A stretch of DNA of 64,000 nucleotides from Anagrus nilaparvatae (Eukaryota; Arthropoda; Insecta; Hymenoptera; Mymaridae), in contig JAKSXM010000272.1 in assembly GCA_022575985.1 (NCBI GenBank), positions 9,238,001 to 9,302,000 on the forward strand, given 5' to 3'. Positions 55,900 through 64,000 of the stretch are shown one piece after another. The notes below the pieces were generated by a model. It did not search any database and was not told the origin of the DNA. It saw only the letters and a program-made list of their open reading frames with translations. Positions within the stretch are counted from its first letter, which is position 1, and each line of letters starts with the position of its first letter. The position numbers and the translations under genes are program-made.

Positions 55900-57321
55900 T
55901 TAATACGAATGCTCTTCTTTGAAGAAAATTGCATTTATCCCTGAAGATCCTGGATAATCTTCGTTTTCAGAATGTATTATTTCATCAACAAGCTCATCTT
56001 TAATTGAAATTTCATTTGGATTATCGCAAGTTGGTTCAACTTTTAATGGATTTGCCTCTTCAAATTCAAATTCACTTTCTATAACTGGATCGTCAGTATC
56101 ATTTTCTACTTTTACTCCTATAAATTCTTGTTTTTCTGTGTGTGTTGCTGAATGTATTTTTAAATGCCTTCTAACTACCATTTTGGATTTGAAGGTTTTT
56201 TCACAGTGTGCGCATGAGTAAAAGGGTTTTTCTACTCCATGGTCTCTTTTGTGCCTTTGAAAAGTAATCAACTTATGAAAGCCTACTTGACACGCTTCAC
56301 ATTTGTAAACTTTTTTGCCCTTATAAAGCTGCTGATGAGTTTCTAGAATATTTTTATTAGCAAATACTTTTGCGCATTCTAAGCATTTGAAGCCGCCTTC
56401 ACTTTTATGGAATTTATTGTGCTCGACAAACCTTTTAAAGCTTTTAAAAATAGTTTCACATTCTTTACATTCATATTTTTTCCCTGCAGCATGAGTTTTT
56501 TTATGCTGTAATAAATAAAATGACTTACGAAAAGATTCACCACACTCTAAGCACTTAAAAGGTTTTTCCCCTACATGGATTCCCATATGCTCTTTAAGGG
56601 ATTTTGAACTTGCTAATTCTTTTTTACACAAATTGCATTTAAAAAGTTTTTCATCTAAATGTTTTAACTCGTGTTCTTTTAAACGATCTAGTCGATGAAA
56701 AGCTTCTTCGCATACAGTACATTTATATGGATTTTCTCCTGAATGAATTCTACTGTGCATTTTAAGAGAAGACGAGGTTGAAAAATCTTTGCCGCAAGTT
56801 TTACAATTGTATGGTTTTTCGCCAGTGTGCGCTCTTTTATGAACTCTGAGATGTGCAATTTGTTTGAATGACTTTTGACAAATTTCACATTGATAAGGTC
56901 TTTCACCTGTGTGGACTCTTTCGTGTTTTACCAAATCACAACTTGAAATAAATTTTTTTCCACATTTCTTACAAACAAACTTGCTTTCTTCCGAATGAAT
57001 TTTTTCATGCTCATTACTACTAGGCTTATTATTTGGGCATGAATATTTTTTATGACGATAAAACCACGCTCTAGAAGCAAACCCTCTTTTACAATTTTCG
57101 CAATTGTAAGGGTTTTCACCCGAATGGATTCTTAAATGCCTAGTTAAAGCCGCTAACTTCCGAAAAATTTTTTTACATACTTTACACGTTAAAATTCGTT
57201 TATCTTCATGATTCTTCAAATGTTGGATTAACCAAGACCTTCCAGAAATAACTTTTTCACATTTATCGCATTTGTATGTTTTCTTTGGTTGCTTTTGACC
57301 ATCATCACGCATTTTTCTGCC
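55900..57321 (-). CDS. C2H2 zinc-finger protein exon, 13 fingers (ZF-4)
   Basis: The exon begins GGCAGAAAAATGCGT after the acceptor TCATTTTAG (phase 0). An in-frame ATG occurs three codons in (57312), so this exon alone could encode a 470-residue protein; the splice acceptor argues for an upstream exon. There are thirteen fingers, the third ending in cysteine (C2HC-like) and the eleventh ending in tyrosine instead of histidine (HQQLY), so probably non-functional. Fingers 4-8 have TGERPY / TGEKPY / SGENPY linkers typical of DNA-contacting arrays. The acidic tail carries ANPLKVEPTCDNP and ends SSGINAIFFKEEHSY. A minus-strand AATAAA follows 90 bases after the stop. Nearest relatives are ZF-5 and ZF-6. 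Confidence 0.9.
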   Translation of the reverse strand, partial: GRKMRDDGQKQPKKTYKCDKCEKVISGRSWLIQHLKNHEDKRILTCKVCKKIFRKLAALTRHLRIHSGENPYNCENCKRGFASRAWFYRHKKYSCPNNKPSSNEHEKIHSEESKFVCKKCGKKFISSCDLVKHERVHTGERPYQCEICQKSFKQIAHLRVHKRAHTGEKPYNCKTCGKDFSTSSSLKMHSRIHSGENPYKCTVCEEAFHRLDRLKEHELKHLDEKLFKCNLCKKELASSKSLKEHMGIHVGEKPFKCLECGESFRKSFYLLQHKKTHAAGKKYECKECETIFKSFKRFVEHNKFHKSEGGFKCLECAKVFANKNILETHQQLYKGKKVYKCEACQVGFHKLITFQRHKRDHGVEKPFYSCAHCEKTFKSKMVVRRHLKIHSATHTEKQEFIGVKVENDTDDPVIESEFEFEEANPLKVEPTCDNPNEISIKDELVDEIIHSENEDYPGSSGINAIFFKEEHSY

Positions 57322-58257
57322 CTAAAATGAAATAATTTTTGTAAGAATAATTGTTTTCTTTCAAAATAAATATAATATTTTTATATTTAAAAAAATTTAG
57401 ATTTTTATAATGGCCAATTAATTCTATAAATCTAAAACTATAGTTTAACCAAAAACTAATATTTAGGTAAAAAATCATTTATTTCAGCGTATCTTGAGAA
57501 AACGCTATATTTTTTAAAATTCATGGTATAGGAGAAATCATTAATAAATAAATAAAAGCAATGCAACTCAAAAATTCATGCTTAACATTTCATAAATTAA
57601 GTCAAAATTATTTTAGAGATATTCTTAAAATCTTTAATTTTTATTAGCATTGTGCAAATGTTTCAATTAATTTTATTTTTATGAAATATTAGCAAAACAT
57701 TTGCGAAATTAAAACATTTCCAAGGCAAAATATAGTAAATTTTGATAAAATTTTAGAATTGTTTACTTGGTAAGCAAATTACGATAAAGAAGTCGAAATT
57801 CTGATTTTAGAACTTATAAAATTTAAGCCTAATTATTTTATGACTTGGAATTAATTATGCCTAGAAAGGCTGCAAAATATATCTATGGCTTTAGTTTTTA
57901 ATATTATTTTTGTTACCAAACTAAAATACTTTTCATCGAGAGGTGTATAATTAAATTTGCTTTTTATAAAAAATAGCCAAAAAACTGCATAAAAATAGTA
58001 TAAAGCATAAAACTAATTTTTAAGCGCTCATAAGTTTTTTAAATTATTTTATTTTTTCTGATAATATAAATTAAAGTCGTCTAACGACAATCACATATAG
58101 GACGACTGAATAATAACTTTTAAGATCATAACAAATTCATTTATTTTTAAATTTTAATTTTCTTATCACTATAAAACTTAATAGAATAAAAATTTTTTAA
58201 ACAGATATTCTTTTTTGTTTTTAAAGAATAATTTAATTTTTATATAGATAGCAGTTT
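57322..58257. other. Duplicated intron-like spacer between ZF-4 and ZF-5
   Basis: Non-coding. Its sequence (for example CTAATATTTAGGTAAAAAAT, AAAGCAATGCAACTCAAAAA and TTTTTATTAGCATTGTG) recurs in the ZF-5/ZF-6 gap (59560-59770). The part ACCAAACTAAAATACTTTTC (about 57916) recurs at about 60725. So the unit duplicated in tandem included flanking DNA, not only the exon. A minus-strand AATAAA (58140-58145) lies ~113 bases past the ZF-5 stop. Confidence 0.7.
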
Positions 58258-59232
58258 TTAAAACAAATGCTCTTCTTTGAAAAAAATGGTATTCATCCCC
58301 GAAGATCCGCCAAATGCTAGGGAATAGTCTTCGCTTTCTGAATTGATTATCTCATCAACAGGCTCGTTTTTGAGTACAACATCTTTAGGATTATCGCAAG
58401 TTGGTTCAACTTTTAATAGAGTTGCCTCCTCAAATTCAAATTCACTTTCTATAACAGGATCTTCAGTCTCGTTTTCTATTTTAATTCCTATAAATTCTTG
58501 TTTATCTGTGCGTGTTTCTGAATGTATTTTTAAATGATTTATGATTTGCAATCTGGAGCCAAACTTTTTTTCACAATGTGTACACGTAAAAGAACTTTTC
58601 AAAAGACAATTTTTTTTTTTATGCCTTTGAAAATGAGCCAACTGATTGAACGTTTCTTGGCACACCTTACATTTAAATGGTCTATCGCCAGTATGTAACC
58701 GCTGATGAATTTTTAGACTTCTTCTATTAGCAAATACTTTTGTGCATTTTAAGCATTTGAAGCCTTGACTTTTATGGAATTTATTGTGCTCAACAAACCT
58801 TTTATAGCTTTTAAAAGTAATTTTACATTCTTCACATTCATATTTTTTTCCTGCAGCATGAGTTTTTTTATGCTGTAATAAATTAAATGACTTACGAAAA
58901 GATTCACCACACTCTAAGCACTTAAAAAGTTTTTCCCCTACATGGATTCCCATATGCTCTTTAAGGGAATGTGTTCTTGAAAATTCTTTTTTACAAGTTT
59001 TACAATTGTATGGTTTTTCACCAGTATGTACTCTTTTATGAGCTGTGAGATGACCAATTTGCTTAAACGATTTTTGACAAATTTCACATTGATAAGGTCT
59101 TTCACCTGTGTGGACTCTTTCGTGTTTCGCAAAATCATTACTTGAAGTAAAATTTTTTCCACATGTCTTACAAACAAACTTGCTTTCTTTCGTTTGAATT
59201 TTTTCATTATTTTCATCCCGCTTTGATCTGCC
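58258..59232 (-). CDS. C2H2 zinc-finger protein exon, 8 fingers, internally deleted paralogue (ZF-5)
   Basis: Open in phase 0 from the acceptor TTCTTTTAG (exon begins GGCAGATCAAAGCGG at 59232) for 324 codons to TAA at 58258. The longest ATG-initiated frame starts only at 58953, but the reading frame upstream is fully open and encodes three more fingers (FVCKTCGKNFTSSNDF, YQCEICQKSFKQIGH, YNCKTCKKEFSRTHSL). Compared with ZF-4 it lacks the first three fingers, and the third finger here looks like a fusion of ZF-4 finger 6 (front) with finger 8 (back), i.e. an in-frame loss of about two fingers. The last ~110 residues are almost identical to ZF-6. The tail has LLKVEPTCDNP and ends NTIFFKEEHLF. 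Intact, so probably still functional. Confidence 0.85.
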   Translation of the reverse strand, partial: GRSKRDENNEKIQTKESKFVCKTCGKNFTSSNDFAKHERVHTGERPYQCEICQKSFKQIGHLTAHKRVHTGEKPYNCKTCKKEFSRTHSLKEHMGIHVGEKLFKCLECGESFRKSFNLLQHKKTHAAGKKYECEECKITFKSYKRFVEHNKFHKSQGFKCLKCTKVFANRRSLKIHQRLHTGDRPFKCKVCQETFNQLAHFQRHKKKNCLLKSSFTCTHCEKKFGSRLQIINHLKIHSETRTDKQEFIGIKIENETEDPVIESEFEFEEATLLKVEPTCDNPKDVVLKNEPVDEIINSESEDYSLAFGGSSGMNTIFFKEEHLF

Positions 59233-60374
59233 CTAAAAGAAATAATTTTTGTAAAAACAATTGTTTTCTTTCTAAATATATAAAATTTATATTCTTAAGT
59301 AATTGTATTTTTTTAATTATTAATTTGCTTTGTAATTTTTAAAAAAATTTTCGATATGTAAACCATTGACTAAAGGCTCAAGTACAGGCGAAAGTTTCTT
59401 TGGGATTGTGGTGGTCTCACCATGACTTGTACCCATATTACACCTTGAAATAAATAAATAAATATATAAAAATGTTAAAAAAACGCATTTTAATTTTTAC
59501 AATGATCCATTAACCATATAAATTTGAAATTTACACAGAAAGGGAGATTATTAGTTTGACCAAAAACTAATATTTAGGTAAAAAGTCATTTATTTAATCG
59601 TATCTTTGATGAAATCCTAAATTTTTTAAAATGCATGGGAGGAGAAATCATTAAGAAATAAAAAAAGCAATGCAACTCAAAAATGTATGCATAAAATTTC
59701 CTAAATTAAGTCAAAGTTATTTTAGAGATGTTTTTAAATTCTCGAATTTTTATTAGCATTGTGTAAATATTTAAATTAGTTTTATTTGAAATTTTAGCAA
59801 ACTATTTGCCTAATTTAGATCTTTCCAAGGCGAATTGTAGTAAATTTTGTTGACATTTTAGAATTGATTGGTTACCAGATTACGGAAAATAGACAAAAAT
59901 TCTGAATTTAGAGCTTATAAAATCTAAGCTTAATTATTTTATGAATTAATCAATTAAAATTTCAAAAAACAGAGCGTATTTTTCTAAGTTAATTTTCAGC
60001 TTAAAACTCAATAACATTCCTCATTTCATCTTTCCTAAAGAATATTTTAGTCTTGGATTTTAGTTGAATAAAAATTACACCAAAACAACAAGTAATGTGA
60101 TCATTAAAAGTGCTCCCAGTGATAGATTATGGTTACCAGAAAATCAAAACAGCTGCTATACTCAAAATACTTAACTAACTAAGTATACATTCTCCCGAAA
60201 TTTCGAGTCAACCCAACTAATTTATTTTTAATACTTAACAGTATTTTTACGTTAAATTTTGTGGGAAAAAAAGCTTCAAAATTCAACACAGCAGCTCAAA
60301 AATACAATTTCTTTTAAAAAATCATATAATTGATCTTATTCCACAAAAAATAAATTAAATAAAAGTAATAGTAT
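59233..60374. other. Intron-like spacer between ZF-5 and ZF-6, first part
   Basis: Homologous to the ZF-4/ZF-5 gap over most of 59240-59940. About 59940-60374 has no counterpart there and includes insertion sequence. No coding exon recognised. Confidence 0.55.
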
Positions 60375-60500
60375 AATTACGACTCGCGTTCAGAAAAGTC
60401 AAGAATAGCCCAAATCGCACGTAAATTACCTTTCGAGACGAAGCCGAGAATGGTAAACTGCGATTTGGGGCATTCTTTATTTATAGATAAAGGCCGTATA
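60375..60500. mobile_element. Hairpin MITE family, copy B
   Basis: AAGAATAGCCCAAATCGCAC and CGTAAATTACC on the left pair with GGTAAACTGCGATTTGGGGC and ATTCTT on the right. It is related to the copy at 19945-20070. It is absent from the homologous ZF-4/ZF-5 gap, so it inserted after the tandem duplication. Confidence 0.68.
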
Positions 60501-60992
60501 AAATTCTTCTGCGGCAAAAGCGAGAAATTTCGTGGCTACTTTAAAAACAAAACTTTTTTAGTAACCTGGAGTAGATTATGGAAAAGCTCTAAAATAAAAA
60601 TCTGTCTGTAGTTTTTGATATTATTTTTTAAAAATTTGAATGGAACGTCCAGATATCTTAAAATTTAATAGAAATTAGTTGTTTAAAAATGTCGTTTTAA
60701 ACTCAAGTAGATATTATTTTTTTTACCAAACTAAAATACTTTTCGTCGATTAAATTTACTTTTTATAAAACATAGCCAAAAACTGCAAAAACATAGTATG
60801 CAGTATAAACTTTATTTTTAAAAGCTCCTAAGTATTTTGATATCATTTTTTTTTTCTCATAAAATAGGACTGCTAAATAATTTTAAGATTTTAATTTTCT
60901 TATCACTATACAATTTAATAGATTAAACATTTTTTACACAGAAATTCAATTATTTTTTAAGGTTAATTTTATTTTGATTTAAATAGCAGTTT
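60501..60992. other. Spacer / 3' flank of ZF-6
   Basis: The last part resembles 57890-58090. A minus-strand AATAAA (TTTATT 60968-60973) lies ~20 bases past the ZF-6 stop. No gene. Confidence 0.5.
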
Positions 60993-62603
60993 TTAAAACG
61001 AATGCTCTTCTTTGAAAAAAATGGTATTCATCCCCGAAGATCCGCCAAATGCTAGGGAATAGTCTTCGCTTTCTGAATTGATTATCTCATCAACAGGCTC
61101 GTTTTTGAGTACAACATCTTTAGGATTATCGCAAGTTGGTTCAACTTTTAATAGAGTTGCCTCCTCAAATTCAAATTCACTTTCTATAACAGGATCTTCA
61201 GTCTCGTTTTCTATTTTAATTCCTATAAATTCTTGTTTATCTGTGCGTGTTTCTGAATGTATTTTTAAATGATTTATGATTTGCAATCTGGAGCCAAACT
61301 TTTTTTCACAATGTGTACACGTAAAAGAACTTTTCAAAAGACAATTTTTTTTTTTATGCCTTTGAAAATGAACCAACTGATTAAACGTTTCTTGGCACAC
61401 CTTACATTTAAAGGGTTTTTCGCCAGTATGTAGCCGCTGATGAGTCTTTAGGATTCCTTTAGAAGTAAATACTTTATCGCATTCTAAGCATTTGTAGTCT
61501 AACTTATCTTTGTGGCTTTTATTGTGCTTGATAAAACTTTCATAATTTTTAAAAGATATATTGCACAAATCACAATTAAAAATTTTTTTGACAGAGTGAG
61601 TTTTTTTATGCTGTGATAAATTACGTGACTTATGAAAAGATTCACCACACTCTAAGCACTTAAAAGCTTTTACCACTGGATGGATTTTCATATGTTGCTT
61701 AAGGGATTTTGAACTTACGAATTCTTTTTCACAAAAATTACATTTAAAAAGTTTTCCATTTAAATGTTTTAACTCGTGTTCTTTTAAATGACCTAGTCGA
61801 CGAAAAGCTTTTTCGCATACAGTACATTTATATGGTTTTTCTTCTGAATGAATTCTACTGTGCATTTTAAGAGAGGAGGAGGTTACAAATTCTTTGCCGC
61901 AAGTTTTACAATTGTATGGTTTTTCACCAGTGTGCCCTCTTTTATGAGCAGTGAGATGACCAATTTGCTTAAACGATTTTTGACAAAATTCACATTGATA
62001 AGGTCTTTCACCTGTGTGGACTCTTTCGTGTTTTACCAAATCACAACTTAAAATAAAATTTTTTCCACATGTCTTACAAACAAACTTGCTTTCTTTCGAA
62101 TGTTCTTTTTCATGCTTGCTTAAGTAATTCAGGCTATAATATTTTTTATAACAAAATTTACATTTAAATATCTTATCACCTCCATGAACTTTGTAGTGCC
62201 GGCCAAATCTTTTTAACAGTTCAAATTTTTTTGGACATTTCTTGCAATAATAAACTCCATCTTTTTCATAATAAGTCTTTTCTTTTTCATTCAAATTTTC
62301 ACCCTTGCACTTTTTATCTATCTTATGACGATTTAGACTTCTGATATCACTAAAGCCAGTTTTACAATCATCACATTCATAAGGTTTCTTACCTGAATGA
62401 GTTCGTAAATGACTTTTTAAAGTAGCAAGCTTTAAAAATGTTTTTTTACATAGTTCACATGTTAACATTTTGTTAGCTTCATGACTTCTTAAATGATTGA
62501 TGATTCCTCTTCGTGATAATTCTTTTTCACATTCGTTACATTTGTAAATTTTTTTCTCGACTTTTATTTGCTGTTCTTCAGGTTTTTCAATCAATGATCT
62601 TTC
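60993..62603 (-). CDS. C2H2 zinc-finger protein exon, 15 fingers (ZF-6)
   Basis: The exon starts GAAAGATCATTGATTG after the acceptor ATTTCTTTCAG (AG at 62605-62604), phase 0, 536 codons to TAA 60993-60995. The codon at 62594 is TTG, not ATG, so an upstream exon must supply the start. Fifteen fingers: the third ends in a cysteine variant (HKIDKKC); fingers 6-11 match ZF-4 fingers 4-9 in order, with TGERPY/TGEKPY linkers; the fourteenth ends HKKKNC, as in ZF-5. The tail is identical to ZF-5 except at the very end (NTIFFKEEHSF), with IESEFEFEEATLLKVEP. The longest and probably most ancestral member of the right-hand trio; presumed nuclear DNA-binding protein. Confidence 0.9.
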   Translation of the reverse strand, partial: ERSLIEKPEEQQIKVEKKIYKCNECEKELSRRGIINHLRSHEANKMLTCELCKKTFLKLATLKSHLRTHSGKKPYECDDCKTGFSDIRSLNRHKIDKKCKGENLNEKEKTYYEKDGVYYCKKCPKKFELLKRFGRHYKVHGGDKIFKCKFCYKKYYSLNYLSKHEKEHSKESKFVCKTCGKNFILSCDLVKHERVHTGERPYQCEFCQKSFKQIGHLTAHKRGHTGEKPYNCKTCGKEFVTSSSLKMHSRIHSEEKPYKCTVCEKAFRRLGHLKEHELKHLNGKLFKCNFCEKEFVSSKSLKQHMKIHPVVKAFKCLECGESFHKSRNLSQHKKTHSVKKIFNCDLCNISFKNYESFIKHNKSHKDKLDYKCLECDKVFTSKGILKTHQRLHTGEKPFKCKVCQETFNQLVHFQRHKKKNCLLKSSFTCTHCEKKFGSRLQIINHLKIHSETRTDKQEFIGIKIENETEDPVIESEFEFEEATLLKVEPTCDNPKDVVLKNEPVDEIINSESEDYSLAFGGSSGMNTIFFKEEHSF

Positions 62604-64000
62604 CTGAAAGAAATAATTTGTACTTTTTAATAAATAATATGAAGAATTTTCTTTGCAATTATAAAGTAAATAACTTAAATTTTAAATATCTTGTGGTTCT
62701 AGTTGATCTTTGCAATATTTATAGTAAGTAAATAATTTTTATTTGGTGATTGAATTCATTTTTATTCTTAATCTTATCTTAATGCATTACAAATGTATTA
62801 GTTTTTATGGTAATAATAACAGAAGTTGTTTTTCTTTAAAAGTACTTTAATTTCTATGAATAATTTTATTCTTAAAGATAGACAAAGTGAATAATGCAAC
62901 AAATATTGCGATCTATTTGCCAAAAAATGTTGAAGGACTTTTGAATTCTTAACAAATCTATGGCAGTTTTTGGCTATACTTTCAGGGTTTTAAGATATTT
63001 TATTTTAAAAATATTATATAATACTCAAACAACTAAAGTTCCGTACTCTAGCGGTATCAAATTTGCTTAATGTCACTATTAATTTTTAGTTCAATTTATT
63101 AATAGAATTTATAGTTATTAATTTATGTTTACTAAATTCATAGAGTTTCATTTAACTACACTTTTTTTCAAGTGTTATCTGTTTTGAATTGTCGTTAAGA
63201 ATTTGATTTTTTTAAGAATATTATGAACTCCAGAGAATAGGACAATAAGCAGAATACAATTTTTGTATCCCCAATTTAACCGGATAATCCAGTTACAGAG
63301 ATCAGAATTTTTTTTTCAATCTAATATTACTAATTGTATTTAATATTTGTATTAGATAAAAAAGTTTGAGTGAATTTGATTTGAAATTTAATTTTTTACA
63401 ATTATCTGTAATTAAATAATGCCGATTTGAATTTTGAGGGACAAGTAATCAAGACAGACCCAACTTTTCACTCCTTTTACCCTGCCTTTTACATATATAA
63501 ATTTTTGACTTAGATTCACTTTTTTAGTTCTGTACTTGCGGTTTATATATCTAGTGTTCATAAAAGATGTTTTCATAAAATTTACAATGCGTAAATTGGA
63601 TGGATAAAATTATTTGACCTAAGGGCTGTAAACCCTAAAAATGAAGCATTTCCACTGAATTAAAATTTTTCACCATTTCTCCATTTAATTTTATTATGTT
63701 TTTAGTTACGATATTTTTTTGTTTAGCAACTTCTCTAAAACCTCCAGGAATTAAATTTTGTGTAAAATATAAAAATTAGTTTTTAAATAATAAACTAAAA
63801 ACATCCTAGTCTAATCAGTTAAGATTTTTGAGCTGCTTTTGAAAGTTTAAATCTTATTTATGTAGCTATTAACCTTGAAATACTGTGTAAAATAATATTA
63901 AAACCAAGAGTAAGGCCGAAATTGTACTTCAGTATTGCAAAGTAAAATAGGGTTATCTTAACAGAAAAATTCCTAGGATTATCATTTTTTGAAAAATTTC
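62604..64000. other. Upstream flank of the zinc-finger array
   Basis: Begins with the ZF-6 acceptor. Beyond it I see A+T-rich sequence with no open frame of protein character and no ZAD or BTB exon. A first exon, if it exists, lies beyond the right edge or is too short to recognise. The plus-strand 72-codon frame at 62513-62731 overlaps the ZF-6 exon and is spurious. Confidence 0.5.

Overview
The window is A+T-rich (roughly three quarters or more) eukaryotic nuclear DNA. Small GT-AG introns, hairpin-type DNA transposons, decayed retrotransposons and clustered C2H2 zinc-finger exons point to an arthropod, most likely an insect. I cannot name the order or species from sequence alone. No rRNA, tRNA, CRISPR array or bacterial-style operon was recognised.

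Layout. (1) 1-26.2 kb is gene-poor. It carries many short non-autonomous elements: a 0.84-kb inverted-repeat element (917-1753), a Harbinger-like MITE with TTA flanks (5127-5307), TATA-ended MITEs (12023-12431 and 22098-22228), several foldback elements, and a decayed Ty3/gypsy Gag fragment on the minus strand near 11 kb. A motif of the form GGTCGCTG / CAGCGACC recurs in many of the foldbacks. (2) 26.2-37.6 kb is a compact, unusual block of plus-strand coding remnants. These pieces have small introns (about 47-86 bp), frameshifts and in-frame stops. Two non-coding or semi-coding modules occur in two or three copies. A mosaic retrotransposon, with copia-type Gag sandwiched between gypsy-type Gag and protease, sits inside it. 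I recognise few of the proteins, and this is the best candidate in the window for an undescribed mobile element or integrated virus-like element. (3) 38.6-62.6 kb holds six large, intact, minus-strand C2H2 zinc-finger exons: 38603-39697, 41364-47531, 50655-55250, 55900-57321, 58258-59232 and 60993-62603. Each is open from a splice acceptor to its stop, and all six start in phase 0. They are clearly paralogous: their acidic C-termini share ESDIE-like and (I/L)KVEP motifs and terminal KEE motifs.

The zinc-finger array is the functional core. No convincing first exons, N-terminal domains (ZAD, BTB) or donor sites were found between the exons. The array is therefore either six tandem genes with very short 5' exons that I could not see, or alternative 3'-terminal exons of one transcription unit whose 5' end lies beyond the right edge, as in the lola and mod(mdg4) loci. 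The proteins are presumably nuclear DNA-binding regulators. Two of the exons expanded by internal tandem repetition: seven 54-residue one-finger units, and twelve ~34-residue SRLRSAKSES units interleaved with RGGIMNH fingers. The three right-hand exons show recent duplication, in-frame finger deletion and probable gene conversion.
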